Counted from the first letter of the stretch, positions 19,082 through 27,139 are shown. The stretch: DNA of 33,288 nucleotides from Candidatus Aphodovivens avistercoris (GCA_018710945.1 DVIW01000011.1:1-33288), one strand, 5' to 3'. The notes: generated by a model from the sequence alone, not told the origin. Made by a program: numbers and translations.

Positions 19082-19154
19082 CGGCTGGCTTCGGCCTGGC
19101 GCGGGCCGTGCGGCTGCGCTCCGTTCCGCACTGCCGCGCGGCGTTCGCCAGCCG
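19082..19154 (+). terminator. Nested inverted repeats after hemW
   Basis: CGGCTGGC (19082-19089) pairs with GCCAGCCG (19147-19154), and inside it GTGCGG (19108-19113) pairs with CCGCAC (19126-19131). TTTCTT follows the right arm. The large loop makes this only a candidate 3' end for the dusB-hemW unit. Confidence 0.35.
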
Positions 19155-19198
19155 TTTCTTCCCGTTGTCTTACGATTTCGTGCAATTCGGCCAAACCT

Positions 19199-19225
19199 TT
19201 AGCACTCTGCGGCTGCGGCTGCTAG
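19199..19225 (+). promoter_or_regulatory. Imperfect CIRCE operator at the hrcA promoter
   Basis: The known CIRCE sequence is TTAGCACTC-N9-GAGTGCTAA. Here the left half TTAGCACTC (19199-19207) is perfect. After exactly 9 nt, the right half GGCTGCTAG (19217-19225) matches 6 of 9 positions and keeps the TGCTA core. The right half overlaps the hrcA -10 box, so bound HrcA would block its own promoter. Confidence 0.75.
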
Positions 19226-19228
19226 AAT
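19223..19228 (+). promoter_or_regulatory. Extended -10 box of hrcA
   Basis: TGC-TAGAAT, about 46 nt before the chosen GTG start. It overlaps the right half of the CIRCE element and also contains an in-frame ATG at 19227, which is therefore rejected as the translation start. Confidence 0.6.
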
Positions 19229-19274
19229 GGCCCGTTGGAATGACGGCGATTCGGCGGGAAGAAGGTGTGAGGAC

Positions 19275-20285
19275 GTGCTTTCCGATCGCAGGCAGCGGGT
19301 GCTTGCCGCGCTCATCGAAGAATACGTCGCGCGTGCCCTGCCGGTGGGCTCGCGCACGCTGACGGAGCGCTACCAGCTGGGCGTGAGCCCGGCGACGGTG
19401 CGCAACGAGCTGTCCGTGCTGGAGGACGGCGGCTACATCACGCAGCCGCACACTTCTGCCGGACGCGTCCCCACCGACTTCGGCTACCGCGCCTTCGTGG
19501 ACGACCTGCTGAAGACCGGCATCGCCTGCGACGACGAGCGCTCGCGCCACGTGGTGGAGCAGCTGCGCTCAAGCGCCAGCGAGCTTGACGGCCTGCTGGA
19601 GAAAACCTCCTCGGCCCTCTCGAAGCTGACCGACTGCCTCTCCATCGTGCTGGCGCCCTCGGTGCTGAACATGCGCATCCGCCAGATCACCCTCGTCTCG
19701 CTTTCCGCCCGCCGCGCTCTTGTGGTGGTGGTGACCGAGGACGGGCAGGTGTTCAACCGCCAGATGGACTTCTCCGAGGACGTGGCCTCGGAGGACCTGG
19801 CCGCCGTGCAGCGCCTGCTGAACGAGGTGCTTCTGGGCAAGACCATCCGCGAAGTGGAAGAGGGGCTGGCCCAGGGCATGTACGAGGCGTTCCGCAGCCC
19901 GCTTGTGCGCATGGCGCTGGACGAGGTGCTCTCCTGCCTGCAGGAAAGCGACCGCTCGCGCGCGCACCGTCTGGGCATCGGCTCGCTTCTGTCGAAGCCC
20001 GAGTTCAGCCAGTCCGAGTCGGTGGTGCCGGTGCTCAAGGCGCTCGACGACGACACGGTGCTGCTGCACATCTTCGACGAGGCGGCGCACGCCGGCGACG
20101 GCCCCTGCATCCGCATCGGCAGCGAGAACGCCGACGAGGCGCTCTCCGGCGTGTCGGTGGTGGCCAGCTCCTACGGGCGCGGCCGGGCGCAGGGCGTGGT
20201 GGCGGTCATCGGCCCCACGCGCATGGACTACTCCCGCGTCATCCAGGCGGTGCGCATCGCGCGCGACGCCTTGGGAGACGCGTGA
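19275..20285 (+). CDS. hrcA: Heat-inducible transcription repressor HrcA
   Basis: Represses heat-shock genes by binding CIRCE; its activity depends on folding by GroE chaperonin. The 336-residue product starts (V/M)LSDRRQRVLAALIEEYV, the family start, from GTG 19275 with GGAAGAAGG (19257-19265) 9 nt upstream. An N-terminal winged helix (residues 1 to about 75, with SPATVRNELSVLEDGGYI as recognition region and HTSAGRVPTDFGYR following) precedes the GAF-like dimerisation domain. dnaJ lies 93 nt downstream, giving the hrcA-dnaJ pair seen in actinobacteria; dnaK and grpE are not here. The CIRCE over its promoter predicts autorepression. Confidence 0.96.
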   Translation: MLSDRRQRVLAALIEEYVARALPVGSRTLTERYQLGVSPATVRNELSVLEDGGYITQPHTSAGRVPTDFGYRAFVDDLLKTGIACDDERSRHVVEQLRSSASELDGLLEKTSSALSKLTDCLSIVLAPSVLNMRIRQITLVSLSARRALVVVVTEDGQVFNRQMDFSEDVASEDLAAVQRLLNEVLLGKTIREVEEGLAQGMYEAFRSPLVRMALDEVLSCLQESDRSRAHRLGIGSLLSKPEFSQSESVVPVLKALDDDTVLLHIFDEAAHAGDGPCIRIGSENADEALSGVSVVASSYGRGRAQGVVAVIGPTRMDYSRVIQAVRIARDALGDA

Positions 20286-20297
20286 TCTGAACCCTCC

Positions 20298-20312
20298 GGG
20301 CGCCAGGCGCCC
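20298..20312 (+). repeat. Small inverted repeat between hrcA and dnaJ
   Basis: GGGCGCC-A-GGCGCCC; as RNA it would form a five-pair GGGCG/CGCCC stem with a CCAGG loop. It may attenuate or stabilise the hrcA-dnaJ message. A second GC-rich run lies just downstream. Confidence 0.4.
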
Positions 20313-20378
20313 TGAAACCCTGGGAAAACGCAGAAAGGGCGCCCGCGCCGGGCGCGTTCGGAAAGGAAGTTTGAGAGC

Positions 20379-21506
20379 ATGGCGAAAGACCTGTACGAAG
20401 TGCTGGGGGTCTCGCGTGACGCCACCGAGGCGGAGATCAAGAAGGCGTTCCGCCGCCGCGCGCGCGAGCTGCATCCCGACGTGAACAAGGCTCCCAATGC
20501 CGAAGAGCAGTTCAAGGAGCTCAACGAGGCCTACGACGTGCTGTCCGACCCGCAGAAGCGCTCGGCCTACGACCGCTTCGGCACCATCCCCGGGGCCTCG
20601 GGCGGCGCCGGCTACGGCGGCCCGGGCTACGTGGACTTCGACGATCTGTTCGGCGGCATGGGGGATCTGTTCTCCACGTTCTTCGGCGGTGCGGGCGGCG
20701 GGCGCGCCCAGCAGCGCCGCGAGGGGCGCGACATGGGCGTGGGCCTGCGCCTGACGCTTGAAGAGGTGGCCGCCGGCGCCAAGAAGGAGATCGTCTACGA
20801 CCGCCTGGCTCCCTGCCCCGACTGCGACGGCTCGGGCCTGGGCGAGGGCGGCCACGAGGTCACCTGCCCCGAGTGCGGCGGCCGCGGCCGCGTGGTCACG
20901 GTGCAGCGCACCTTCCTGGGCGACATGCAGTCCTCCGCCACCTGCAAGGCGTGCGGCGGCACGGGCAAGACCATCCAGAACCCCTGCCCGGAGTGCGAGG
21001 GCCAGGGCCGCGTGCCCGACCGCCAGCGCGTGTCGGTTGAGGTGCCGGTGGGCATCCGCGACGGCCAGCAGCTGCGCCTGTCCGGCTTCGGCGAGGCGGG
21101 CCTGCGCGGCGCGGCGTCGGGCGACCTCATCGTCACCTGCCGCATCAACCCGCATGACTTCTTCGAGCGCGAGGGCGACAACCTGCACGCGCGCGCCAAC
21201 GTGACGATGGCGCAGGCCGCCCTGGGCGTCGAGATCACCATCGACGGCATCATGGAAGGCGAGGCTGTGCGCGTGCGCATCCCCGAGGGCTGCCAGAACG
21301 AGCAGGTGGTGCGCGTGCGCAACCACGGCATGCCGAAGTTCCGCAGCGAGCAGCGGGGCGACTTGCTGGTGCACGTGAACGTGACCATTCCGAAGAAGCT
21401 GAACAAGAAACAGCGCGAGATCTTGGAGAAGTTCGCGCATGAGATGGGGGAGGACGTCGCCGAGGCGCGCTCGCCCCTGCAGAAGCTTCGGGATGCGTTC
21501 AACTAG
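20379..21506 (+). CDS. dnaJ: Chaperone protein DnaJ
   Basis: Co-chaperone that delivers unfolded proteins to DnaK and stimulates its ATPase. The 375-residue product has the J domain with HPD at residues 32-34, a short Gly/Phe-rich linker (about 70-110) and a complete zinc-binding region of four CxxCxGxG-type repeats (Cys146/149, 163/166, 189/192, 203/206; the first and fourth read CPDCDGSG and CPECEGQG). The C-terminal substrate-binding domains follow. AAAGGAAG at 20361-20368 precedes the ATG. Linked to hrcA and not to dnaK-grpE, it corresponds to the actinobacterial DnaJ2 position. No CIRCE lies directly in front of it, so heat control probably comes from the hrcA promoter. Confidence 0.96.
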   Translation: MAKDLYEVLGVSRDATEAEIKKAFRRRARELHPDVNKAPNAEEQFKELNEAYDVLSDPQKRSAYDRFGTIPGASGGAGYGGPGYVDFDDLFGGMGDLFSTFFGGAGGGRAQQRREGRDMGVGLRLTLEEVAAGAKKEIVYDRLAPCPDCDGSGLGEGGHEVTCPECGGRGRVVTVQRTFLGDMQSSATCKACGGTGKTIQNPCPECEGQGRVPDRQRVSVEVPVGIRDGQQLRLSGFGEAGLRGAASGDLIVTCRINPHDFFEREGDNLHARANVTMAQAALGVEITIDGIMEGEAVRVRIPEGCQNEQVVRVRNHGMPKFRSEQRGDLLVHVNVTIPKKLNKKQREILEKFAHEMGEDVAEARSPLQKLRDAFN

Positions 21507-21520
21507 TCAATTGTAGGGTT

Positions 21521-21541
21521 ATCGGCGGCTTTGCCGCCGAT
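21521..21541 (+). terminator. Hairpin after dnaJ
   Basis: ATCGGCGGC-TTT-GCCGCCGAT, a perfect 9-bp stem 14 nt after the dnaJ stop. It is followed by G-rich sequence rather than a T tract. Probable end of the hrcA-dnaJ transcript. Confidence 0.65.
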
Positions 21542-21542
21542 G

Positions 21543-21662
21543 GGGCGCGGGGGTCGCCGGGGGGTGCCGTGCTCAAACAGTCCTCGCTTTGTTGAAACGC
21601 CCACTGGGCGTTTCAAGTCGCTGCGGAACTGCGCGCGGCACCCCCCGGCGACCCCCGCGCCC
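21543..21662. repeat. 120-bp palindromic element with 27-bp perfect arms
   Basis: Arms 21543-21569 and 21636-21662 are exact reverse complements over 27 bp. The 66-bp interior contains a second perfect palindrome, a 12-bp arm at 21592-21603 and 21605-21616 around one base (GAAACGCCCA-C-TGGGCGTTTC plus flanks). A looser inverted match, CAGTCC against GGAACTG, connects the two. The nested structure and intergenic position suggest a dispersed palindromic element or a miniature mobile element; no second copy is present here. Confidence 0.8.
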
Positions 21663-21763
21663 TGGGACCAAATGCCGTTTCCCCTCCTTGCCTGTCCGCT
21701 TCTGCAGGGACGAGCGCGTCGGACTCCGTGGAAGAGGGGAAGAACAGGGTTGGGAGGTTTTTC

Positions 21764-22576
21764 TTGTCGTTGGCGCGGTTCTTTTTGGATGAGCAGGTTT
21801 TGGCCGCGGAAGAGGCGGCGGTGTTTCCGTTGCGGCTTTCGGCGGACGATGCGAAGCATGCGCGCGTGCTGCGGTTGGCGGCGGGGGAGCACATCGCGGT
21901 GGTGGACGCGGCGCAGGATTACTTCGAGTGCGCCATCGAGTCGTTCGACGGCGACGTGCCGCTCGTGCGCATCGCGCGGCACGAGGACGCGCCTGCGGGC
22001 GGGCCGCAGGTGGTGCTGGTCCAAGGGCTTGCGAAGGGCGACAAGATGGAGACGGTCATCCGGCACGCCACGGAGCTGGGCGTGGCGGCGTTCGTTCCGG
22101 CGGCCTGCCGGCGCTCGGTGCTGAAGCTCGACGCCAAGCGGGCGGCGTCGAAGGCGGCGCGCTGGCGCGCCATCGCCAAGAGCGCGGCCATGCAATCGGG
22201 GCAGCTGCGCGTGCCCGAGGTGGCCGACCCCTGCACGCTTGCGCAGGCCTGCGACCTGCTGTCCAACGCGACGGCGGTGCTCGTGTGCTGGGAGGAGGCG
22301 CCCGGCACGGCGCGGCTTGCCGACGCGCTTTCCCGCGCGCTTGCCGCCTGCGCGAGCAACGACGCCTCCGACGCGCGCATCGCCGTGGTGGTGGGGCCGG
22401 AGGGCGGTCTGGACGCGGAAGAGGTGGAGATGCTGCTTGGCTGCAACCCGCGCGCGTCGCTCGTGACGCTGGGGCCGTCGATCTTGCGCACCGAGACGGC
22501 GGGCATCGTGGCGCCGGCGCTGGTCCTCTACGAGCTGGGCGGCTTGGGCCGCAGCGGCGCGGAGGGCGAGCGATGA
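21764..22576 (+). CDS. rsmE: 16S rRNA m3U1498 methyltransferase RsmE
   Basis: SPOUT-class enzyme that methylates N3 of U1498 in 16S rRNA using SAM. The 270-residue product has the N-terminal PUA-like domain (ARFFLDEQVL start, DDAKHARVLRLAAGE) and the C-terminal knot with VVGPEGGLDAEEVE, LGPSILRTETA and a long last helix. I chose TTG 21764 because GGGAGG (21752-21757) lies 6 nt upstream and it puts RFF near the N terminus as in relatives; GTG 21728 and TTG 21770 are alternatives. The stop overlaps the mtaB ATG (ATGA), so the two are translationally coupled. Confidence 0.92.
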   Translation: MSLARFFLDEQVLAAEEAAVFPLRLSADDAKHARVLRLAAGEHIAVVDAAQDYFECAIESFDGDVPLVRIARHEDAPAGGPQVVLVQGLAKGDKMETVIRHATELGVAAFVPAACRRSVLKLDAKRAASKAARWRAIAKSAAMQSGQLRVPEVADPCTLAQACDLLSNATAVLVCWEEAPGTARLADALSRALAACASNDASDARIAVVVGPEGGLDAEEVEMLLGCNPRASLVTLGPSILRTETAGIVAPALVLYELGGLGRSGAEGER

Positions 22577-23985
22577 GGTTCGCCGTCGTCAACCTGGGGT
22601 GCAAGGTGAACCGCGTCGAGTCGGACGCGGTGGCCGCGCGCCTTGCCGCCCTGGGGTGCGCCGAGGCGCGCGAGCAGGAGGCCGACCTCATCGTCGTGAA
22701 CACCTGCGCCGTCACCGGCGAGGCCGAGAAGAAGACCCGCAAGGCGGTGCGCCATGCCCTGCGCGCCAACGACGCGGCGCGCGTGCTGGTGACCGGCTGC
22801 GCGGCGGCGCTGCGGCCCGAGGCGTTCACGGAGATGTCGCCGCGGGTGGAGTGCGTGGGCAAGGCGCAGCTGGAAGAGCGCGCCGCGGCGCTTGCGGCCG
22901 CCATTGCGGCGCAAGCGACGGAGCGGGCAGAGGCTTGCCCTGATGCGGCTCCGGTTGCGGAGGGTGCGGCTCCTGCCGCCGTTTGCGCGTTCCAGCCCGA
23001 TTCAGCTTCCGCCTCTGCCGCGGATCCGGCGGCTTCCACTCCTTCCGCCGTTTCCACCGCCTCCATCCCTGCGCCCGCGCCCGCTGCGCTCGGCCTGCTG
23101 CGCGTGGGCGGGTCGTTCCCCACGCGCGTGGGGGTGAAGGTGCAGGACGGCTGCAACAACGCCTGCACCTACTGCATCGTGCACGTGGCGCGCGGGCGTG
23201 CGACGAGCCGTCCGGCCGATGCGGTGGCGGCTGAATGCGCCGCCTACGCGCGCGCCGGCGTGAAGGAGATCGTGCTGACGGGCATCAACCTGGGCTCGTA
23301 CCGCTGTGAAGAGCCGGGCGTGGCGCGCCCTGTGCGCCTGGCGGAGCTGCTGCGCCGGCTGCTGGCCGCCACGGCCGACGCCGCGGACGGGCAGCCCTGC
23401 CGCTTCCGCATCTCGTCCATCGAGCCGCGCGACGTGGACGACGACCTCATAGCGCTTCTGGCGGAGGCCGACGGGCGCGTGTGCCGCCATCTGCACTTGC
23501 CCTTGCAGGCGGGCAGCGCCAAGGTGCTGCGCGAGATGGCGCGGCCCTACGATCCCGCTCTCTTCGTCGGCCTCGTGGACCGGCTGCGCGCCGCGGCGCC
23601 GACGTTGGCGCTGTCCACCGACATCATCGCGGGCTTCCCTGGCGAGACGGGCGCCGAGTTCGAGGAGACGCTGGCGCTTGCCCGCCGCTGCGGGTTCGCG
23701 AAGATCCACGCCTTCCCTTACTCGCTGCGCGAGGGCACGCCGGCCGCTGCGCGCGCCGACCAGGTGCCCGCCGACGAGAAGGAGCGCCGCGCCGCCCGCT
23801 TGCGCGCGCTGGGCGATGAGCTGCGCGCAGACGACTACCGCCGCCGCGCGGGACGCGTCGAGCAGGTGCTGGTGGAGCGCGCGGGCGCGGGCATGACGGA
23901 GAGCTACTACGAGGTGGCCGTGGGGCACGGCGCGCAGCCGGGCGCGCTCGTGTCCTTGACGCTGCCGGAGGCGCCCCTTCGCTAG
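22573..23985 (+). CDS. mtaB: tRNA t6A37 methylthiotransferase MtaB
   Basis: Radical SAM enzyme that converts t6A37 to ms2t6A37 in tRNAs reading ANN codons. The 470-residue product has an N-terminal UPF0004 domain with cluster ligands Cys10, Cys45 and Cys76, a radical SAM core with Cys194, Cys198 and Cys201 (CNNACTYC), and a C-terminal TRAM-like end. MRFAVVNLGCKVNRVES identifies the MtaB rather than the MiaB branch. Between the two cluster domains lies an extra Ala/Pro/Ser-rich low-complexity stretch (about residues 112-172) that is not part of the usual fold. The ATG overlaps the rsmE stop by 4 nt; the frame is open upstream into rsmE, which is a GC artefact. Confidence 0.93.
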   Translation: MRFAVVNLGCKVNRVESDAVAARLAALGCAEAREQEADLIVVNTCAVTGEAEKKTRKAVRHALRANDAARVLVTGCAAALRPEAFTEMSPRVECVGKAQLEERAAALAAAIAAQATERAEACPDAAPVAEGAAPAAVCAFQPDSASASAADPAASTPSAVSTASIPAPAPAALGLLRVGGSFPTRVGVKVQDGCNNACTYCIVHVARGRATSRPADAVAAECAAYARAGVKEIVLTGINLGSYRCEEPGVARPVRLAELLRRLLAATADAADGQPCRFRISSIEPRDVDDDLIALLAEADGRVCRHLHLPLQAGSAKVLREMARPYDPALFVGLVDRLRAAAPTLALSTDIIAGFPGETGAEFEETLALARRCGFAKIHAFPYSLREGTPAAARADQVPADEKERRAARLRALGDELRADDYRRRAGRVEQVLVERAGAGMTESYYEVAVGHGAQPGALVSLTLPEAPLR

Positions 23986-24044
23986 CGGGCGTGCGCGCTT
24001 GACGCGAATCTTGCGCGCGCGAGCCGGGCGCGACGCGGGCCTCG

Positions 24045-24053
24045 TGCTACAAT
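24045..24053 (+). promoter_or_regulatory. Extended -10 box of a leaderless phoH transcript
   Basis: TGC-TACAAT (hexamer 24048-24053) ends exactly 6 nt before the phoH ATG at 24060, the same spacing as at holA. There is no ribosome site between. A start at or next to the ATG is predicted. Confidence 0.6.
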
Positions 24054-24059
24054 CGCACC

Positions 24060-25016
24060 ATGACCGACAGCACCCACATCGCACTCACCGTCCCGGCCAG
24101 CGTGGACATGGCGCTCATCACCGGCCCGGGCGACGACCTTCTGCGCATCATCCAGTCTTCGTTCGACGTGCGCATCGGCGTGCGGGGCGACCTCATCTCG
24201 CTTGCGGGCGACCCGAGCGACGTGCAGTCGCTCACCATGCTGTTCTCCGACCTCATCAAAGTGGTGGAGGAGGGCGGCCGCCCCGACGCGGACTACGTGC
24301 GCCGCGCCATCGAGCTTTTGCGCGCCGACGAGTTCTCGCCGCGCGCCCTGCGCGAGGACATCCTGCTCACCTACCGCGGCCGGGCCATCCGCCCCAAGAC
24401 CGCCGGCCAGAAGCGCTACGTGGACGCCATCCGCAGCCACACCATCACCTTCGGCATCGGGCCGGCCGGCACGGGCAAGACCTACCTGGCCATGGCCATG
24501 GCGGTGGCGGCGCTCAAGCGGAAGGAGTGCGGGCGCATCGTGCTAACCCGCCCCGTGGTGGAGGCCGGCGAGAACCTGGGCTTTCTGCCTGGCACGCTGG
24601 AAGAGAAGGTGGACCCCTACATCCGCCCGCTCTACGACGCGCTGTTCGACATGACCGACATGGAGCGCGCCCGTGACCTCATCGAGGGCGGCGTCATCGA
24701 GATCGCGCCCCTGGCGTTCATGCGCGGGCGCACCTTGAACGACAGCTTCATCATCCTGGACGAGGCGCAGAACGCCACGGCCGAACAGATGAAGATGTTC
24801 CTGACGCGTTTGGGTTTCGGCTCGAAGATGATCATCACCGGAGATGCCACGCAACTGGATCTGCCACGCGGCAAGTCGGGGCTGATGGACGTGGAGCGCA
24901 TCCTGGGCGGCATCGACGACATCGCGTTCTGCACGTTCTCAGGCGCCGACGTGGTGCGCCACACGCTGGTGGGCGCCATCGTGTCCGCCTACGAGCAGGC
25001 CGCGCGGAAGGGGTGA
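24060..25016 (+). CDS. phoH: PhoH-family ATPase
   Basis: Predicted RNA-linked P-loop ATPase, related to the helicase 1A fold; it is thought to act in RNA metabolism together with YbeY, though its substrate is unsettled. The 318-residue product has a small N-terminal KH-like region, Walker A GPAGTGKT at residues 134-141, [15 protein letters not shown], the Walker B segment [10 protein letters not shown], and [10 protein letters not shown]. Length and motifs are typical of the PhoH/PhoL group. Its stop (TGA 25014-25016) lies 5 nt before the ybeY ATG, the classic phoH-ybeY pair. No Shine-Dalgarno sequence precedes the start. Confidence 0.95.
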   Translation: MTDSTHIALTVPASVDMALITGPGDDLLRIIQSSFDVRIGVRGDLISLAGDPSDVQSLTMLFSDLIKVVEEGGRPDADYVRRAIELLRADEFSPRALREDILLTYRGRAIRPKTAGQKRYVDAIRSHTITFGIGPAGTGKTYLAMAMAVAALKRKECGRIVLTRPVVEAGENLGFLPGTLEEKVDPYIRPLYDALFDMTDMERARDLIEGGVIEIAPLAFMRGRTLNDSFIILDEAQNATAEQMKMFLTRLGFGSKMIITGDATQLDLPRGKSGLMDVERILGGIDDIAFCTFSGADVVRHTLVGAIVSAYEQAARKG

Positions 25017-25021
25017 CGGGC

Positions 25022-25543
25022 ATGGAGATCCTCATCGACTTCGCCTACGGGGAGAAGGAGCTGGCGGGCTTTCCTGCGGAAGCGCTCGCGCGCTTCGTGC
25101 TGGAGCGGGAAGACGTGCCGGATTCCGCCGAGGTGTCGTTGGCGTTTGTGGACGATGGCGAGATGGCGCGCCTGAACGAGGAGTTCCGCGGCAAGCAGGG
25201 CCCCACCGACGTGCTGTCGTTCGAGTGCGACGGGCTGGACGACCTTTTCAGCGCGGGGGCGCCGGCGGGGGAGGATGCGCCTTTCGAGCTGGGCGACGTC
25301 ATCATCGCGCCGGACGTGGCGCAGCGGCAGGCCGAGCACTTCGGGCACGCGCTTGAGGCCGAGGCCAGCCTGCTGCTCGTGCACGGGCTTCTGCACCTGT
25401 GCGGTTACGACCACATAGAAGACGACGAGGCCGCCGAGATGGAAGCCCGCGAGCGCGCGCTTCTGGAGGCATGGGCCGACGCGGGGCATCCCGCGGTGCG
25501 CGGCGTGTGCGACGACGCCGTGCGCGTGCGCGGCGAGCACTAG
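25022..25543 (+). CDS. ybeY: Endoribonuclease YbeY, rRNA maturation factor
   Basis: Metal-dependent RNase needed for 16S rRNA 3'-end maturation and 70S quality control. The 173-residue product has the zinc motif HGLLHLCGYDH with His121, His125 and His131, and the upstream GPTDVLSFE motif. ATG 25022 has AAGGGG (25007-25012) upstream; the GTG at 25013, overlapping the phoH stop, would leave no room for that site. The C terminus, after residue 140, is somewhat longer than in many relatives. It is cotranscribed with phoH and dgkA. Confidence 0.95.
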   Translation: MEILIDFAYGEKELAGFPAEALARFVLEREDVPDSAEVSLAFVDDGEMARLNEEFRGKQGPTDVLSFECDGLDDLFSAGAPAGEDAPFELGDVIIAPDVAQRQAEHFGHALEAEASLLLVHGLLHLCGYDHIEDDEAAEMEARERALLEAWADAGHPAVRGVCDDAVRVRGEH

Positions 25544-25553
25544 GCGGCCGCGC

Positions 25554-25994
25554 ATGGACGGCGGCAAGGGCCCTGCGGACGAGGGCCGTTTCGTCCGGCA
25601 CGCTGACGACGGCCGCGCCGCGGGCGCGTCCCGCTTCAGCCTGCGGCGCGCGTTCGGCTGCGCGTGGGAGGGCATCGTCTACGCGTTCCGCTCGCAGCGC
25701 AACCTGAAGATCCACCTCTGCTTCGCCGTCGTCGCGGTGGCGTTGGGGTTCGCCCTGCGCATCAGCGAGGCGGGCTGGCTGGCGGTGGCGGTGTGCATCG
25801 CGCTGGTCATGGCGCTGGAGGTGCTCAACACTGCGGTGGAGAGCGTGGTGGATCTGGTCTCGCCGGAGTGGAACCTGCTGGCCAAGCGCGCGAAGGACTG
25901 CGCGGCCGGCGCGGTGTACGTGGCCGCGTTCGGGGCGGTGGCCGTGGCGGCCATCGTGTTTCTGCCGCGCATCGTCGCGCTGCTTGCGGGCTGA
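25554..25994 (+). CDS. dgkA: Diacylglycerol / undecaprenol kinase
   Basis: Small integral-membrane lipid kinase; Gram-positive members mainly phosphorylate undecaprenol, recycling the carrier for cell-wall synthesis. The 146-residue product has a hydrophilic start of about 30 residues, then three membrane helices (about 53-70, 73-90 and 118-142). The family signature is E89-x2-NTAVE96, followed by AKDCAAGAV. FRSQRNLKIH is the amphipathic segment before helix 1. The extra N-terminal residues are rich in Gly and Asp and are not part of the usual core. It lies 10 nt after ybeY. Whether lipid or undecaprenol is the substrate cannot be told from the sequence. Confidence 0.9.
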   Translation: MDGGKGPADEGRFVRHADDGRAAGASRFSLRRAFGCAWEGIVYAFRSQRNLKIHLCFAVVAVALGFALRISEAGWLAVAVCIALVMALEVLNTAVESVVDLVSPEWNLLAKRAKDCAAGAVYVAAFGAVAVAAIVFLPRIVALLAG

Positions 25995-26009
25995 CGGCGG
26001 CATCGCGGA

Positions 26010-26018
26010 TGCTATGAT
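26010..26018 (+). promoter_or_regulatory. Extended -10 box of era
   Basis: TGC-TATGAT, about 70 nt before the era ATG. It provides an internal promoter inside the phoH-to-era gene cluster. No good -35. Confidence 0.45.
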
Positions 26019-26087
26019 GGGCGCGCGCAGCTCGCACGGGGCTTGCGCGCCATGACGACTGAAACGCTACCGAGGAAGGGAAAGCGG

Positions 26088-27044
26088 ATGGATTTGGACG
26101 CGTTTTTCGCTGAGAACCCCATGGGCGGCGACGGCCGACAGGCCGCGGAAGGGTTCCGCTCGGGCTTCATCACGCTGGTGGGCCGCCCGAACGCGGGCAA
26201 GTCGACCCTGCTCAACGCCATCATGGGCAAGAAGATCGCCATCACCTCCGACACCGCCCAGACCACGCGCCACCGCTTCCGCGCGGTGCTGACGCGCGAC
26301 AGGTTCCAGCTGATCATCGTGGACACCCCCGGCATCCACAAGCCCCACGACGTGCTGGGCGAGGAGTTGAACACCTCGGCGCTCAAGGCGCTCTCCGACG
26401 TGGACGTGGTGGCGATGCTCATCGACGCGTCGAAGCCGGTGGGGCGCGGCGACGAGTGGGTGGCGTCGCAGCTGGCGCGCACGCGCGCGAAGAAGGTGCT
26501 CGTGCTGTCGAAGGCCGACTTGGTTGACGACGAGCAGTTGGCCGCCCAGCGCGCCGCCGCCTGGGAGCTGGCCGACTGGGACGGCTGCGCCGCGCTGTCG
26601 GCCAAGGAGGGCGCGGGCGTCGAGGAGTTCGTCGAGGCCGTGGTGTCGCTTCTGCCTGAAGGCCCGGCGTGGTTCCCGCCCGACATGGACACCGACCAGC
26701 CGCTGGAGGTGATCGTCGCCGAGTTCGTGCGCGAGAAGATCCTGCGCTCGTTCCACGACGAGGTGCCCCACGCCATCGGCGTGGCGGTGGACGCGTTCTC
26801 CTACGACAAGAAGCGCGACCTGCACCGCATCGAGGCGGTCATCTACGTGGAGCGCGACAGCCAGAAGGGCATCATCATCGGCAAGGGCGGCGCCTCCATC
26901 AAGCGCATCGGCACCGAGGCGCGCCTGGATCTGGAGCAGCTTCTGGGCACGCGGGTGTTTTTGGAGCTGAAGGTGAAGGTGCGCAAGAACTGGCGGCGCG
27001 ACGCGTCGCAGATCAGGCGGTTCGGCTACGGTGAGGGCGCGTAA
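26088..27044 (+). CDS. era: GTPase Era
   Basis: Essential GTPase that binds the 3' end of 16S rRNA and assists 30S assembly, acting with YbeY encoded nearby. The 318-residue product has G1 GRPNAGKS (residues 32-39), the switch region TSDTAQTTRHRF, G3 DTPG, and a C-terminal KH domain with GIIIGKGGASIKRIG. The G4 motif reads SKAD rather than the common NKxD. The N terminus is about 20 residues longer than E. coli Era. I chose ATG 26088, which has GAGGAAGGG (26072-26080) 7 nt upstream; ATG 26052 and TTG 26043 are in frame but lack one. Confidence 0.95.
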   Translation: MDLDAFFAENPMGGDGRQAAEGFRSGFITLVGRPNAGKSTLLNAIMGKKIAITSDTAQTTRHRFRAVLTRDRFQLIIVDTPGIHKPHDVLGEELNTSALKALSDVDVVAMLIDASKPVGRGDEWVASQLARTRAKKVLVLSKADLVDDEQLAAQRAAAWELADWDGCAALSAKEGAGVEEFVEAVVSLLPEGPAWFPPDMDTDQPLEVIVAEFVREKILRSFHDEVPHAIGVAVDAFSYDKKRDLHRIEAVIYVERDSQKGIIIGKGGASIKRIGTEARLDLEQLLGTRVFLELKVKVRKNWRRDASQIRRFGYGEGA

Positions 27045-27133
27045 GGGCCGCTCGCGCCTGTTGATTTCGTGCAGGCGGCCCGCGCGGCGCGGCGCTGCGG
27101 CCCCGCAGCGGCCCCGGCCTGCGCGAATTCCGC

Positions 27134-27139
27134 TACAAT
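27134..27139 (+). promoter_or_regulatory. -10 box of the zinc-ribbon/PASTA gene
   Basis: CGC-TACAAT. Seven nt downstream begins ATG-AAC-GCT-TGA (27147-27158), a possible three-codon leaderless reading frame, followed by the real ribosome site GAGGAG (27162-27167) and the ATG at 27173. Confidence 0.5.

Noticed and set aside
19227..19274. Longer hrcA starting at ATG 19227
   Set aside because: The ATG lies inside the predicted -10 box and CIRCE region and so would not be in the transcript; the GTG at 19275 has a good ribosome site and matches the family start.
21928..22572. Frame extending mtaB upstream across rsmE
   Set aside because: It is out of frame with rsmE, which is clearly coding, and Arg/Ala/Gly-rich without family features; mtaB starts at 22573 with the canonical NLGCKVN segment.
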